Both the position numbers and the translations under genes were made by a program. Below are positions 1 through 7,140 of a stretch of DNA of 10,406 nucleotides, in pieces. The stretch covers positions 1-10,406 of the forward strand of contig JAHHQT010000067.1 of assembly GCA_020026215.1 (NCBI GenBank). The letters run 5' to 3'. Numbering within the stretch: position 1 is the stretch's first letter; each line of letters opens with the position of its first letter. This DNA comes from Muribaculaceae bacterium. GTDB taxonomy: Bacteria > Bacteroidota > Bacteroidia > Bacteroidales > Muribaculaceae. The notes under the pieces are model-generated. The model saw nothing but the letters and a program-made list of their open reading frames with translations, made no database searches and was not told the origin of the DNA.

Positions 1-43
1 TATTTAATTTTTAAAATTTTAGTGTCGCGCTAATTTTTAGTGG

Positions 44-53
44 ACACTAGTGT
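44..53. promoter_or_regulatory. Perfect 10-bp palindrome upstream of the His/Asp-rich gene
   Basis: ACACTAGTGT is a perfect palindrome lying 26 nt before the preferred ATG at 80. It overlaps the right arm of a second dyad, TAGTGTC at 20-26 and GACACTA at 43-49. The spacing and position would suit a regulator binding site, but no family consensus is recognised. No clear TAnnTTTG promoter box was found in the 79 bases before the gene, so the function is only a guess. Confidence 0.25.
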
Positions 54-79
54 GTCGAACTTATAAATTAGAATTGATT

Positions 80-1243
80 ATGAAGATTTATTTACGCACT
101 TTAATCTCGATTCTCACGACTGTGATGATGATTTTTGTAACTGAAAATATGGATGCTTCATCACGTCGCCCGAACCAGTCTAATGGAAGTTCGGATAGAG
201 AAAATGTGACCACTACGACTCGTGGTCGTCGCCCACAAGCTACAGTTTCAACTCAAAAAAGTCAACGTCAACCTTCAACAAAGATGACTACAGGTCGCAG
301 ACCGAGCAGACCAAGTAATCAAGGAACTACTAACCATTCAGGCAATCGAAAACCGAGCATCAATACATCTTCTCAAAAAATGAATTTGGGAAGCCATTCT
401 CAACTACAAGGTAACGGACGTCGTCCGATTTCCGGCGTACATAGTGTAAAGGATTCTGATAAATCTTTGGGCTATCGTCCTCATTATAAACATGACGACG
501 ATGATGATGATGACAAATACCATCACAACGGCTATCGCCCTCACTATGGCAGAGATGATGATGATGACGACGATGATGATGACAAATACAGACCTCATTA
601 CGGCAGACATGACCGTGACGATGATGATTGGGATGATGATGACAGACGTCATCACGGACACGGATATTATCCTGGAGCACACAATCCGGGTGGTTACAAA
701 CCTCACCATGGCGGACATTGGCGTCCGATAGCTCCACCGCATCGTCCATATCGTCCTATTCCTCACTATCACTATTGTCCTCCTTACCCTGTAAACTATA
801 CTCCTTATTATAGAGCTCCGATTGTCAATGCAGTTTTTGGCTTGAACTTTGGTTTGTCCATCCGTGTCAGCATCGACAATTTGTATGACGGAGGCTATCA
901 CTTGGATGGCTATGACAATGATAAGGTGTATTTGCGCAATGTGAAATATTTGGGTGTTAACTGGGATGATGCTATTGTCTATTACGACCGTTTCGACCGT
1001 CTAAACAACGTCAGTTTTTATGATTCATCCAACCGTTACAATATGCGTCGCTATAACAAGCTCTACAAAAGACTTTGCCGTGAATATGGAAGACCTGCTG
1101 TTGCCCATGATTATGGTAATGAATTAGAAGTGTCATGGTGGGACCGTTATGGAGAACATTTCGTAACTTTGTCATTCGGTAGCAAAAATTCGTTTGGCGG
1201 ACCGTCACGATACTACACTACCTTGACAATTGGAGTAAGATAA
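80..1243 (+). CDS. Secreted His/Asp-rich repeat protein of unknown function
   Basis: This is a 387-residue protein that I do not recognise as a named family. The ATG at 80 is preferred over an in-frame GTG at 50 because it puts a signal peptide at the N terminus (MKIYLR, then a hydrophobic stretch at residues 7-20, likely cut near MDA-SS), so export to the periplasm or beyond is expected. Residues 26-130 are a Ser/Thr/Arg/Gln-rich low-complexity linker. Residues 131-195 hold three tandem units of the form (G)YRPHY-x-x-Asp(n) with runs of 7, 10 and 4+4 Asp, followed by a His/Pro/Tyr-rich stretch to about 246. The last 140 residues look globular, with alternating aromatic and charged residues and a central RLCREYGRP segment. 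The acidic and His-rich part could bind divalent metals, which is inference from composition only. mltG starts 11 nt downstream, so the two may be co-transcribed. Confidence 0.75.
   Translation: MKIYLRTLISILTTVMMIFVTENMDASSRRPNQSNGSSDRENVTTTTRGRRPQATVSTQKSQRQPSTKMTTGRRPSRPSNQGTTNHSGNRKPSINTSSQKMNLGSHSQLQGNGRRPISGVHSVKDSDKSLGYRPHYKHDDDDDDDKYHHNGYRPHYGRDDDDDDDDDDKYRPHYGRHDRDDDDWDDDDRRHHGHGYYPGAHNPGGYKPHHGGHWRPIAPPHRPYRPIPHYHYCPPYPVNYTPYYRAPIVNAVFGLNFGLSIRVSIDNLYDGGYHLDGYDNDKVYLRNVKYLGVNWDDAIVYYDRFDRLNNVSFYDSSNRYNMRRYNKLYKRLCREYGRPAVAHDYGNELEVSWWDRYGEHFVTLSFGSKNSFGGPSRYYTTLTIGVR
470..643 (+). repeat. In-frame tandem repeat encoding YRPHY-Asp(n) units
   Basis: Three degenerate units start at 470 (GGC TAT CGT CCT CAT TAT), about 530 and about 587. 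Each is followed by GAT/GAC codon runs at 494-514 (7 codons), 554-583 (10 codons) and 617-643 (4 Asp, Trp, 4 Asp). The mixture of GAT and GAC in the runs and synonymous changes in the YRPHY codons show that the units have diverged somewhat. Repeats of three bases can change length without a frameshift. Confidence 0.85.
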
Positions 1244-1254
1244 TAATTGATTAG

Positions 1255-2292
1255 ATGAAAAAACTATCCAAAACTTTAAAGATATGGCTGTACTCAATAT
1301 CAACGTTTGTGGTATTGGTTGCAGCCATTGGCATTTATGAATATGTCAGGTTCTTCGGGCAGAAAACGGAGAAAGAGGTTATGGTCTATATCTATCCCGA
1401 TATGGCGCGTGATGCCTTGATGGATTCGCTTGCCGTTTATTTCGGTGAAGATATGGCGGACAAGGTTGAGACTTTGTGCCTGTATAAAGACTTGAATCCG
1501 CAGTCTCGCCGTGGTGCTTATAATGTGAAAGCAGGGACTTCTCCTTTCTATTTGTGGAGAAAATTGACGCATGGTTCTCAGTCTCCGATTAATTTTACAT
1601 TCAACAACAAACGTACGTTGAAGGATTTTGCTGAAGCTGTGGGAGAAACCATGATGATCTCTGCTGACAGTATGTATAATTATATCAGCAATCCAGAGGT
1701 CTATAAGGAATTGGGATTCACCAAGGAGACTTTCCCTGCCATGTTCATTCCCGACACTTACGAATTCTATTGGACTGCATCGGCAAAGACCATTATCAAA
1801 AAATTGCATGAAAATTATGAGGCTTTCTGGAATGAAGGTCGTCGTGAACAGGCAAAGTCTTTGGGCTTGACACCTGTGCAAGTTTCTACTTTGGCATCCA
1901 TTGTGGAAGAAGAAACCGCACAAAAGGCAGAAAAACCGATTGTAGCAGGATTGTATTTGAATCGTTTGAGAATTGGCATGAAGTTACAGGCTGACCCGAC
2001 GGTGAAATTTGCCGTGGGGAATACGCAGTTGCGCCGTATCTTAAATAAGCATCTGACTATCGATTCTCCCTATAATACTTATTTATATGCAGGGTTGCCA
2101 CCGGGACCGATTCGCTTGTCAGATAAATCTTCATTGTTGGCAGTGTTGAATGCAAAGAAACACAATTATCTATATATGTGTGCCAAAGAAGATTTCTCGG
2201 GGACACACCGTTTCACCGCTTCGTTGAGTGAACACAACTACAATGCATATCTTTACCAGACTGCATTGAACAGACGCGGTATCAAGAAATAA
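1255..2292 (+). CDS. mltG: Endolytic murein transglycosylase MltG (YceG family)
   Basis: This inner-membrane lytic transglycosylase cleaves nascent glycan strands and is thought to terminate or set the length of peptidoglycan polymers. The protein has 345 residues, close to the usual family length of about 340. A short cytoplasmic N terminus is followed by one membrane helix (about residues 11-31), and the rest would face the periplasm. The YceG signature is clear: LASIVEEET at residues 213-221, with Glu218 in the position of the family's catalytic glutamate, then LNRLRIGMKLQADPTV (235-250), SPYNTYLYAGLPPGPI (271-286) and a C-terminal FSGTHRF...EHN motif (314-328). The LysM domain seen in some Gram-positive relatives is absent. 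It lies 11 nt behind the His/Asp-rich secreted protein and ends at a strong terminator. Identity is secure. Confidence 0.97.
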   Translation: MKKLSKTLKIWLYSISTFVVLVAAIGIYEYVRFFGQKTEKEVMVYIYPDMARDALMDSLAVYFGEDMADKVETLCLYKDLNPQSRRGAYNVKAGTSPFYLWRKLTHGSQSPINFTFNNKRTLKDFAEAVGETMMISADSMYNYISNPEVYKELGFTKETFPAMFIPDTYEFYWTASAKTIIKKLHENYEAFWNEGRREQAKSLGLTPVQVSTLASIVEEETAQKAEKPIVAGLYLNRLRIGMKLQADPTVKFAVGNTQLRRILNKHLTIDSPYNTYLYAGLPPGPIRLSDKSSLLAVLNAKKHNYLYMCAKEDFSGTHRFTASLSEHNYNAYLYQTALNRRGIKK

Positions 2293-2303
2293 AAAAACAA
2301 AAT

Positions 2304-2339
2304 AAAAAAACGGGTTGTCAGCAATGACAACCCGTTTTT
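2304..2339. terminator. Bidirectional intrinsic terminator between mltG and guaA
   Basis: A perfect 10-bp stem, CGGGTTGTCA (2311-2320) with TGACAACCCG (2325-2334), is closed by a GCAA tetraloop. It has seven A on the left (2304-2310) and five T on the right (2335-2339), so it gives a U-tract in both directions. It sits between the convergent ends of mltG (2292) and guaA (2363) and should stop transcripts from both sides. Confidence 0.93.
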
Positions 2340-2362
2340 CTTTTATAGCGATGTTGAGAATA

Positions 2363-3886
2363 TTATTCCCATTCGATAGTTGCTGGTGGTTTTGAAGAGA
2401 TGTCGTAGCATACGCGGTTCACACCTTTCACCTTGTTGATGATGTCGTTGGAAACCTTTGCCATAAAGTCGTATGGTAGGTGTGCCCAATCGGCAGTCAT
2501 TGCATCAGTACTTGTTACGGCACGTAGAGCAACTGCGCGTTCGTATGTACGTTCGTCGCCCATAACGCCTACACTCTGTACAGGAAGAAGGATAACACCT
2601 GCTTGCCATACTTCGTTGTACAATCCCCAGTCGCGAAGGCCTTGGATAAAGATGTCGTCAGCGTTTTGAAGAATTTCCACTTTTTCGCGAGTGATGTCGC
2701 CAAGGATTCTCACTGCAAGACCCGGACCCGGGAATGGGTGACGGTTAATCAAGTGTTCAGGCATTCCCAATTCGTGACCTACTTTACGTACTTCATCCTT
2801 GAAAAGAAGACGAAGTGGTTCGCAAAGTTTCAAGTTCATCTTTTCAGGAAGACCACCTACGTTGTGGTGACTCTTGATGACTGTACCTGTGATGGAAAGT
2901 GATTCGATGCAGTCAGGGTAGATAGTACCTTGTGCCAACCATTTCACATCTTTCAATTTGCTGGCTTCAGCGTCGAATACGTCAATAAAGCCTTTACCGA
3001 TGATTTTACGTTTGCGTTCAGGTTCTGTTACGCCTGCCAATTCAGAGAAGAATTTTTCAGAAGCGTCAACACCGATTACGTTCAAGCCCAAGACTTCGTA
3101 GTCCTTCATCACGTTCTTGAATTCGTTTTTGCGAAGAAGACCATGATCCACGAAAATACAAGTCAAGTTCTTACCAATGGCACGATTCAAAAGTACTGCT
3201 GCTACTGATGAGTCAACACCACCGCTAAGACCAAGCACAACCTTGTCGTTGCCCAATGTTTCCTTCAAGTTGGCAACGGTAGTTTCAATGAATGACGCTG
3301 CGCTCCAGTTTTGTTTAGCACCGCAAACGCCTACCACGAAGTTGGAAAGAAGTTTTGTTCCTTCAGTTGAGTGGAACACTTCAGGGTGGAATTGAACGCC
3401 CCAAGCATTTTTGCCCTTGATTTCGTAAGCGGCAATTTTTACTTTGTCAGTAGATGCGATTACTTCAAAACCTTCTGGAATTTCAGTAATGGTATCACCG
3501 TGGCTCATCCAAACTTGTGAGTTTTCAGACAATCCTTTAAGCAACAAATTTTCTTTGTCGAATTTTGACAAATTTGCTCTTCCGTATTCACGTGAGCCTG
3601 CCGGTTCAACTTTACCGCCGTTGGCATAGGACATGAATTGTGCTCCGTAGCAAATTCCTAATACAGGGTATTTGCCTATCAATTTTGACAAGTCGGTTTT
3701 GAACGCTTTCTCGTCATAAACTGAGAATGGACTACCTGAAAGGATAACACCGATGATGTTCGGGTCATTCTCCGGGAATTTGTTGTAGGGGAGGATTTCA
3801 CAATACACATTCAGTTCACGAACACGGCGACCAATAAGTTGTGTCGTCTGTGAACCGAAGTCAAGAATTATGATTTTCTCGTGCAT
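2363..3886 (-). CDS. guaA: GMP synthase, glutamine-hydrolysing
   Basis: Converts XMP, ATP and glutamine to GMP, AMP and glutamate; it is the last step of guanine nucleotide synthesis in the cytoplasm. The protein has 507 residues, within the normal range (about 510-525). The N-terminal class I glutamine amidotransferase domain (about 1-190) carries the nucleophile Cys79 in GICYGAQ and the His167/Glu169 pair in GVQFHPEV. The ATP-pyrophosphatase domain carries the P-loop SGGVDSS (221-227). The C-terminal dimerisation domain has RHPFPGPGLAVRILGD (382-397) and the terminal KPPATIEWE. All catalytic residues I can check are present, so the enzyme should be active. It follows the antiporter gene by 34 nt on the same strand and is probably the last gene of the mgtC-antiporter-guaA operon. 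I saw no convincing promoter of its own in the short gap. Confidence 0.98.
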   Translation of the reverse strand: MHEKIIILDFGSQTTQLIGRRVRELNVYCEILPYNKFPENDPNIIGVILSGSPFSVYDEKAFKTDLSKLIGKYPVLGICYGAQFMSYANGGKVEPAGSREYGRANLSKFDKENLLLKGLSENSQVWMSHGDTITEIPEGFEVIASTDKVKIAAYEIKGKNAWGVQFHPEVFHSTEGTKLLSNFVVGVCGAKQNWSAASFIETTVANLKETLGNDKVVLGLSGGVDSSVAAVLLNRAIGKNLTCIFVDHGLLRKNEFKNVMKDYEVLGLNVIGVDASEKFFSELAGVTEPERKRKIIGKGFIDVFDAEASKLKDVKWLAQGTIYPDCIESLSITGTVIKSHHNVGGLPEKMNLKLCEPLRLLFKDEVRKVGHELGMPEHLINRHPFPGPGLAVRILGDITREKVEILQNADDIFIQGLRDWGLYNEVWQAGVILLPVQSVGVMGDERTYERAVALRAVTSTDAMTADWAHLPYDFMAKVSNDIINKVKGVNRVCYDISSKPPATIEWE

Positions 3887-3920
3887 AATATTGATTGTTA
3901 ATGAATAAATATATTTTTTT

Positions 3921-6290
3921 CTAAATAATGTCTTTTAATAGTTTCTTGTCAATTACTAACCATACGTTGTCTCCTTCGTTCAGAACAGTGTCGGCAGTTG
4001 GGTTGACGAATGTTCCGTCGGGATATTCTACCGCTACTATCAGTGCTGAATAGCGGGTGCGGATTTCTGATTCCGACAGTTTTTTGCCTACCCATGGGCA
4101 TTTGGCGGTAAGTACCGCACTCGTAAATTCCAAGTTAGGGCGTTCGGTATCGTTGCTTGCCGCTGTGGCATTGGAACTTTCAATGATTTCCAACAAGTTT
4201 TGAATTTCTTCATCTGTCCCAATCACACCAATAGTATCGCCCGGGAAAATGCGTGTTGAGCTTTTGGGCATGGCAATAGTTTGTTCTCCTCGTTGGATAC
4301 TGACCACGTTGATACCGAAATTCTTGCCTAATTGAGAGTTTGCCAGTCTCTCTCCGACAAACGGACAATTATAGCCCAAATTGATATAAGCCAAGTGCTT
4401 GTCACTTACCAAATTGTTGTTCTTTCCATTTCTGCGTAATTCGCGTTGATTCAAATTGTTGAAAAAGATGGATTCTATTTTCTTCATGTGCTTCTTCACT
4501 GACCTTGAAAAATAGAAAATCAAGAACATGAATAGGGCAATGGCAATCACAATCGTGATGATGTGAGAGTAAATCATCAGCAAGAAACCGATGATGAAGC
4601 CCAATGATAGAAGTATTCGTATCAAACGGATGGCAATGAATGGCATGTTGGAGTGTACGCTCGATTTTAATTTCTCGCGTTCCCATTTCTTGGTGCTCGG
4701 GTAACAAAGAGCCAATAGGAACGGTGACATTACGGTAACGGTAATGACGGTGGAAATCAGTTTGCCCCAGTTCTCTCCAATGCTTTCTTCCATAAATGGG
4801 AACAATGCTTTGGTAGAAATGATGATAATGGCAATCAGCAATACCGAGTAAAGCAGGATGCGCCACAAATTGCGCTTTGTGACTTGTTTCCAGAGTTCCA
4901 CCAATTCATTTTCGTTATGCGTTGTTCCTGCACTGTATTTGTCAAGCAATGATTTCAAGCGAGTTGGCATTTTCTTTTCCATCCAACGGCTGAACGGGTC
5001 AGACAGTTTAATGAAATAAGGGGTGAAGAATGTGGTGATGACAGAAACCGACACTACAATAGGGTATAGGTTCGGGTCAATCACATTCAAAGCCATACCA
5101 AGAGTGGCAATGATGAATGAAAATTCACCGATTTGAGTCAGTGAGAATCCGGATTCGATAGCGATTCTCAACGGTTGACCGGTAACAAGCATTCCCACTG
5201 TACCGAAGAATATCATACCAATAATGACCACCAATGAAAGAATGATAATCGGTGTGGAATAGTTGACAATGATTTCAGGGTTTACCATCATGCCCACAGA
5301 GATAAAGAAGATTGCTCCAAACAAGTCCTTGATTGGGGCAACCACTTTTGAGATACGTTCCGCCTCGCAAGTTCCTGCTAGGATAGAACCCATGACGAAT
5401 GCGCCCAAAGCGGTGGAGAATCCTGTATAGTTGGAGAACATCACCATCATAAAGCAAAGGCCGATGGAGATGACCAAAAGTAATTCACTGTTGAGGTATT
5501 TGCGTTGGCGTTGCAAATAGGTCGGGATGACATAGACTCCGATTAAGAACCAAAGAATGAGAAAGAAAGCCAGTTTGGCAACGCTAATCATCAGTTCTTC
5601 GCTTTCCACTGTTTTGTTAATGGCAATGGAAGAAAGCAAGACCATGAGGATGACGGCAAACAGGTCCTCGATAATAAGTACGGCAAGCACTTGCGAGGTA
5701 AATCGTCGGTGCAACAGGTTCAAGTCGGTCAATGCCTTTAGAATAATAGTCGTTGATGACATGGAAAGCATACCTCCCAAGAACAGGCTACTGATGAAGG
5801 TGAAGCCCATGAGTTTGCCGGCAAAGAAACCGACACTCATCATGCCGCTAATGATAATCAATGCCGTGATGGCAGCCGACCCTCCTGTGTTCAGCAGTTT
5901 CTTAAAGCTAAATTCCAGTCCTAAAGAGAATAATAGGAAAATAACTCCCAATTCAGCCCATACATGAATATTGCTTTCGTCGATGACGGTTGGAAAATAG
6001 CCGAAGTGAGGCCCTACCAAGAAGCCTGCCACGATGTAGCCCAACACGACTGGTTGTTTCAATCGTTTGAACAGAACGGTGGCGATTCCTGCTACTACAA
6101 GAATCAAAGCCAAGTCGGAAATAAGGTCGGTTTCGGATTTTTCTTCATCGGCGGTGATGTCAGATGACGAGCCAACAGATTGAGTAGTGTGCGTGGAGTT
6201 GCCTCCCGTTGAGCCACTATTAACCGACGAAATTAGGAAACGGCTAAATTCGGGAACTACTGTATATTCTGTTTGGTTCAACTGGGTCAT
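3921..6290 (-). CDS. CPA2-family cation/proton antiporter with two TrkA_C domains
   Basis: A 789-residue membrane transporter expected to exchange K+ or Na+ for protons. After a polar Ser/Thr-rich N-terminal extension (1-54), the Na+/H+ exchanger core runs from about 56 to 428 with roughly 12 membrane segments. It includes LFSLGLEFSF (120-129), SMSSTTIILKAL (176-187) and the Glu208-Asp209 pair in IIEDLFAV, the acidic pair expected in the ion path of this family. About four further hydrophobic segments follow (475-497, 511-531, 549-574, 577-598). Two cytosolic TrkA_C (RCK_C) domains end the protein (about 636-703 and 719-789), each with a CP(F/W)VG start and a GD(T/N) turn. No GxGxxG nucleotide-binding TrkA_N domain is present, unlike in KefB/KefC. 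The start overlaps the mgtC stop by 4 nt (ATGA), which fixes it and suggests translational coupling. Ion specificity cannot be read from the sequence. Confidence 0.9.
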   Translation of the reverse strand: MTQLNQTEYTVVPEFSRFLISSVNSGSTGGNSTHTTQSVGSSSDITADEEKSETDLISDLALILVVAGIATVLFKRLKQPVVLGYIVAGFLVGPHFGYFPTVIDESNIHVWAELGVIFLLFSLGLEFSFKKLLNTGGSAAITALIIISGMMSVGFFAGKLMGFTFISSLFLGGMLSMSSTTIILKALTDLNLLHRRFTSQVLAVLIIEDLFAVILMVLLSSIAINKTVESEELMISVAKLAFFLILWFLIGVYVIPTYLQRQRKYLNSELLLVISIGLCFMMVMFSNYTGFSTALGAFVMGSILAGTCEAERISKVVAPIKDLFGAIFFISVGMMVNPEIIVNYSTPIIILSLVVIIGMIFFGTVGMLVTGQPLRIAIESGFSLTQIGEFSFIIATLGMALNVIDPNLYPIVVSVSVITTFFTPYFIKLSDPFSRWMEKKMPTRLKSLLDKYSAGTTHNENELVELWKQVTKRNLWRILLYSVLLIAIIIISTKALFPFMEESIGENWGKLISTVITVTVMSPFLLALCYPSTKKWEREKLKSSVHSNMPFIAIRLIRILLSLGFIIGFLLMIYSHIITIVIAIALFMFLIFYFSRSVKKHMKKIESIFFNNLNQRELRRNGKNNNLVSDKHLAYINLGYNCPFVGERLANSQLGKNFGINVVSIQRGEQTIAMPKSSTRIFPGDTIGVIGTDEEIQNLLEIIESSNATAASNDTERPNLEFTSAVLTAKCPWVGKKLSESEIRTRYSALIVAVEYPDGTFVNPTADTVLNEGDNVWLVIDKKLLKDII

Positions 6291-7027
6291 ATCTTAAAGT
6301 CACTGTCTAAAGTTGCAGACTTCACATGCTCGATGCTTTTTAATTGTTTGAAAAGGTCGAGCATATCAGCTTTTGATTTAATCAATATAATAAAACTAAT
6401 GGTTGTCGTGTTGTCCTTGAAATTTTCATAGAGGAACGTATCGGCAATCTTTATCTGATGAGTGGTAAGTATTTTGCGGATGATGTTAATATCAAATTCA
6501 GTGGTGGTCAAATCCACTTTCAGAATCTTGTTTTTCCAACCGATATTGATGCGTTGTTCGTAGTCGGTTACACCTGTAAACACCATAAGCATCAACAGGG
6601 TGGCGATAATGCTCAACAGATACAACCCCGAACCGACAGCCATGCCAATCATTGCCATAAACCAGATGCCTGCTGCGGTAGTCAGTCCTTTGATGGAACC
6701 GCGCATACGGATAATTGTTCCTGCGCCCAAGAAACCGATACCTGTGATTACTTGTGCCGCCAAACGTCCCGGGTCGCCATTTTTCAATCCAAGGTATTCT
6801 TGTGGAATGTAAACTGATAGAATCATTGCCAGTGTTGCACCGGCTGAGATAAGAGCAAATGTCCCGACTCCCGCAATTTGTCCTTTGCTTTTGCGTTCGT
6901 ACCCAACGGCACAGCCTAATAAAACGCTGAGAATGAGTTTAACAGCGGAATTAAACAAATTGACTTCAGATGTGTTTATCAATTCGTAGGCCAATTCCAT
7001 AAAATGGGTAAACGACACTTGTTCCAT
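6287..7027 (-). CDS. MgtC/SapB family membrane protein
   Basis: This 246-residue protein belongs to the MgtC family, linked in other bacteria to growth at low Mg2+ and, in pathogens, to control of membrane ATP synthase and survival in host cells. The N-terminal half (about 25-152) has four or five membrane helices and the family motifs GYERKSKGQIAG (42-53), DPGRLAAQVITGIGFLGAG (85-103) and GLTTAAGIWFMAMIGMAVGSG (about 114-134). The usual Arg in AGxRT is replaced (AGVGT, 52-56). The C-terminal 90 residues are a soluble alpha/beta part resembling the ACT-like tail of long MgtC proteins. It is the first gene of the operon with the antiporter and guaA. A strong promoter lies so close that the ATG at 7027 would be almost leaderless; an in-frame ATG at 7000 (Met10) is an alternative start. 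The family is certain; the role in this organism is not. Confidence 0.92.
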   Translation of the reverse strand: MEQVSFTHFMELAYELINTSEVNLFNSAVKLILSVLLGCAVGYERKSKGQIAGVGTFALISAGATLAMILSVYIPQEYLGLKNGDPGRLAAQVITGIGFLGAGTIIRMRGSIKGLTTAAGIWFMAMIGMAVGSGLYLLSIIATLLMLMVFTGVTDYEQRINIGWKNKILKVDLTTTEFDINIIRKILTTHQIKIADTFLYENFKDNTTTISFIILIKSKADMLDLFKQLKSIEHVKSATLDSDFKI

Positions 7028-7034
7028 ATTGGTG

Positions 7035-7065
7035 CAAAAATACGAAAATAGTTCGATTTATACAA
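7035..7065 (-). promoter_or_regulatory. Bacteroidetes-type promoter for the mgtC-antiporter-guaA operon
   Basis: Read on the minus strand, TTG (7065-7063) is followed after exactly 20 nt by TATTTTTG (7042-7035), matching the Bacteroidetes -33/-7 pattern TTTG or TTG with TAnnTTTG. Transcription should start near 7028-7031, which is 1-4 nt before the annotated ATG. Confidence 0.7.
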
Positions 7066-7109
7066 TAATATAGGGGCACTGTGATGGCCTATTTTTAGAA
7101 AAATTTATT

Positions 7110-7117
7110 TAGTTTTG
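7110..7117 (+). promoter_or_regulatory. Putative -7 promoter box of cysK
   Basis: TAGTTTTG fits the Bacteroidetes -7 consensus TAnnTTTG and lies 23 nt before the cysK ATG, giving a predicted leader of about 15-20 nt. No TTG is found at the expected -33 distance; that area holds a weak dyad (ATAGG at 7070-7074 and CCTAT at 7088-7092, with CACTGTG inside), so an activator may be needed. The latter point is inference. Confidence 0.5.
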
Positions 7118-7140
7118 TTAAACATAAAATTAATCGAAAA

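Noticed and set aside
50..79. GTG start 10 codons upstream for the His/Asp-rich protein
   Set aside because: It would put a polar stretch before the signal peptide and runs through the palindrome; the ATG at 80 gives a normal signal peptide.
492..731. Short plus-strand frame of Met/Thr runs, or a simple-repeat array resembling CRISPR
   Set aside because: It is the shifted frame of the Asp codon repeat. There are no spacers and no conserved direct repeat of CRISPR length.
360..749. 129-residue minus-strand open frame rich in His and Cys
   Set aside because: Another antisense reading of the same repeat; its His runs come from ATC/GTC-type repeats in shifted frame.
404..901. 165-residue minus-strand open frame opposite the His/Asp-rich gene
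   Set aside because: It is the antisense reading of GAT/GAC and CAT/CAC codons, giving long Ile/Val runs that mimic membrane segments. The plus-strand gene has a signal peptide and coherent structure.
3887..3920. Guanine or other purine riboswitch before guaA
   Set aside because: Only 34 AT-rich nt separate the antiporter stop from guaA; there is no room for and no sign of an aptamer.
4402..4866. 154-residue frame inside the antiporter gene
   Set aside because: Overlaps the antiporter on the same strand in another frame and shows no recognisable domain.
5557..5967. 136-residue plus-strand frame opposite the antiporter
   Set aside because: Antisense shadow of membrane-helix codons, with no promoter or family signature.
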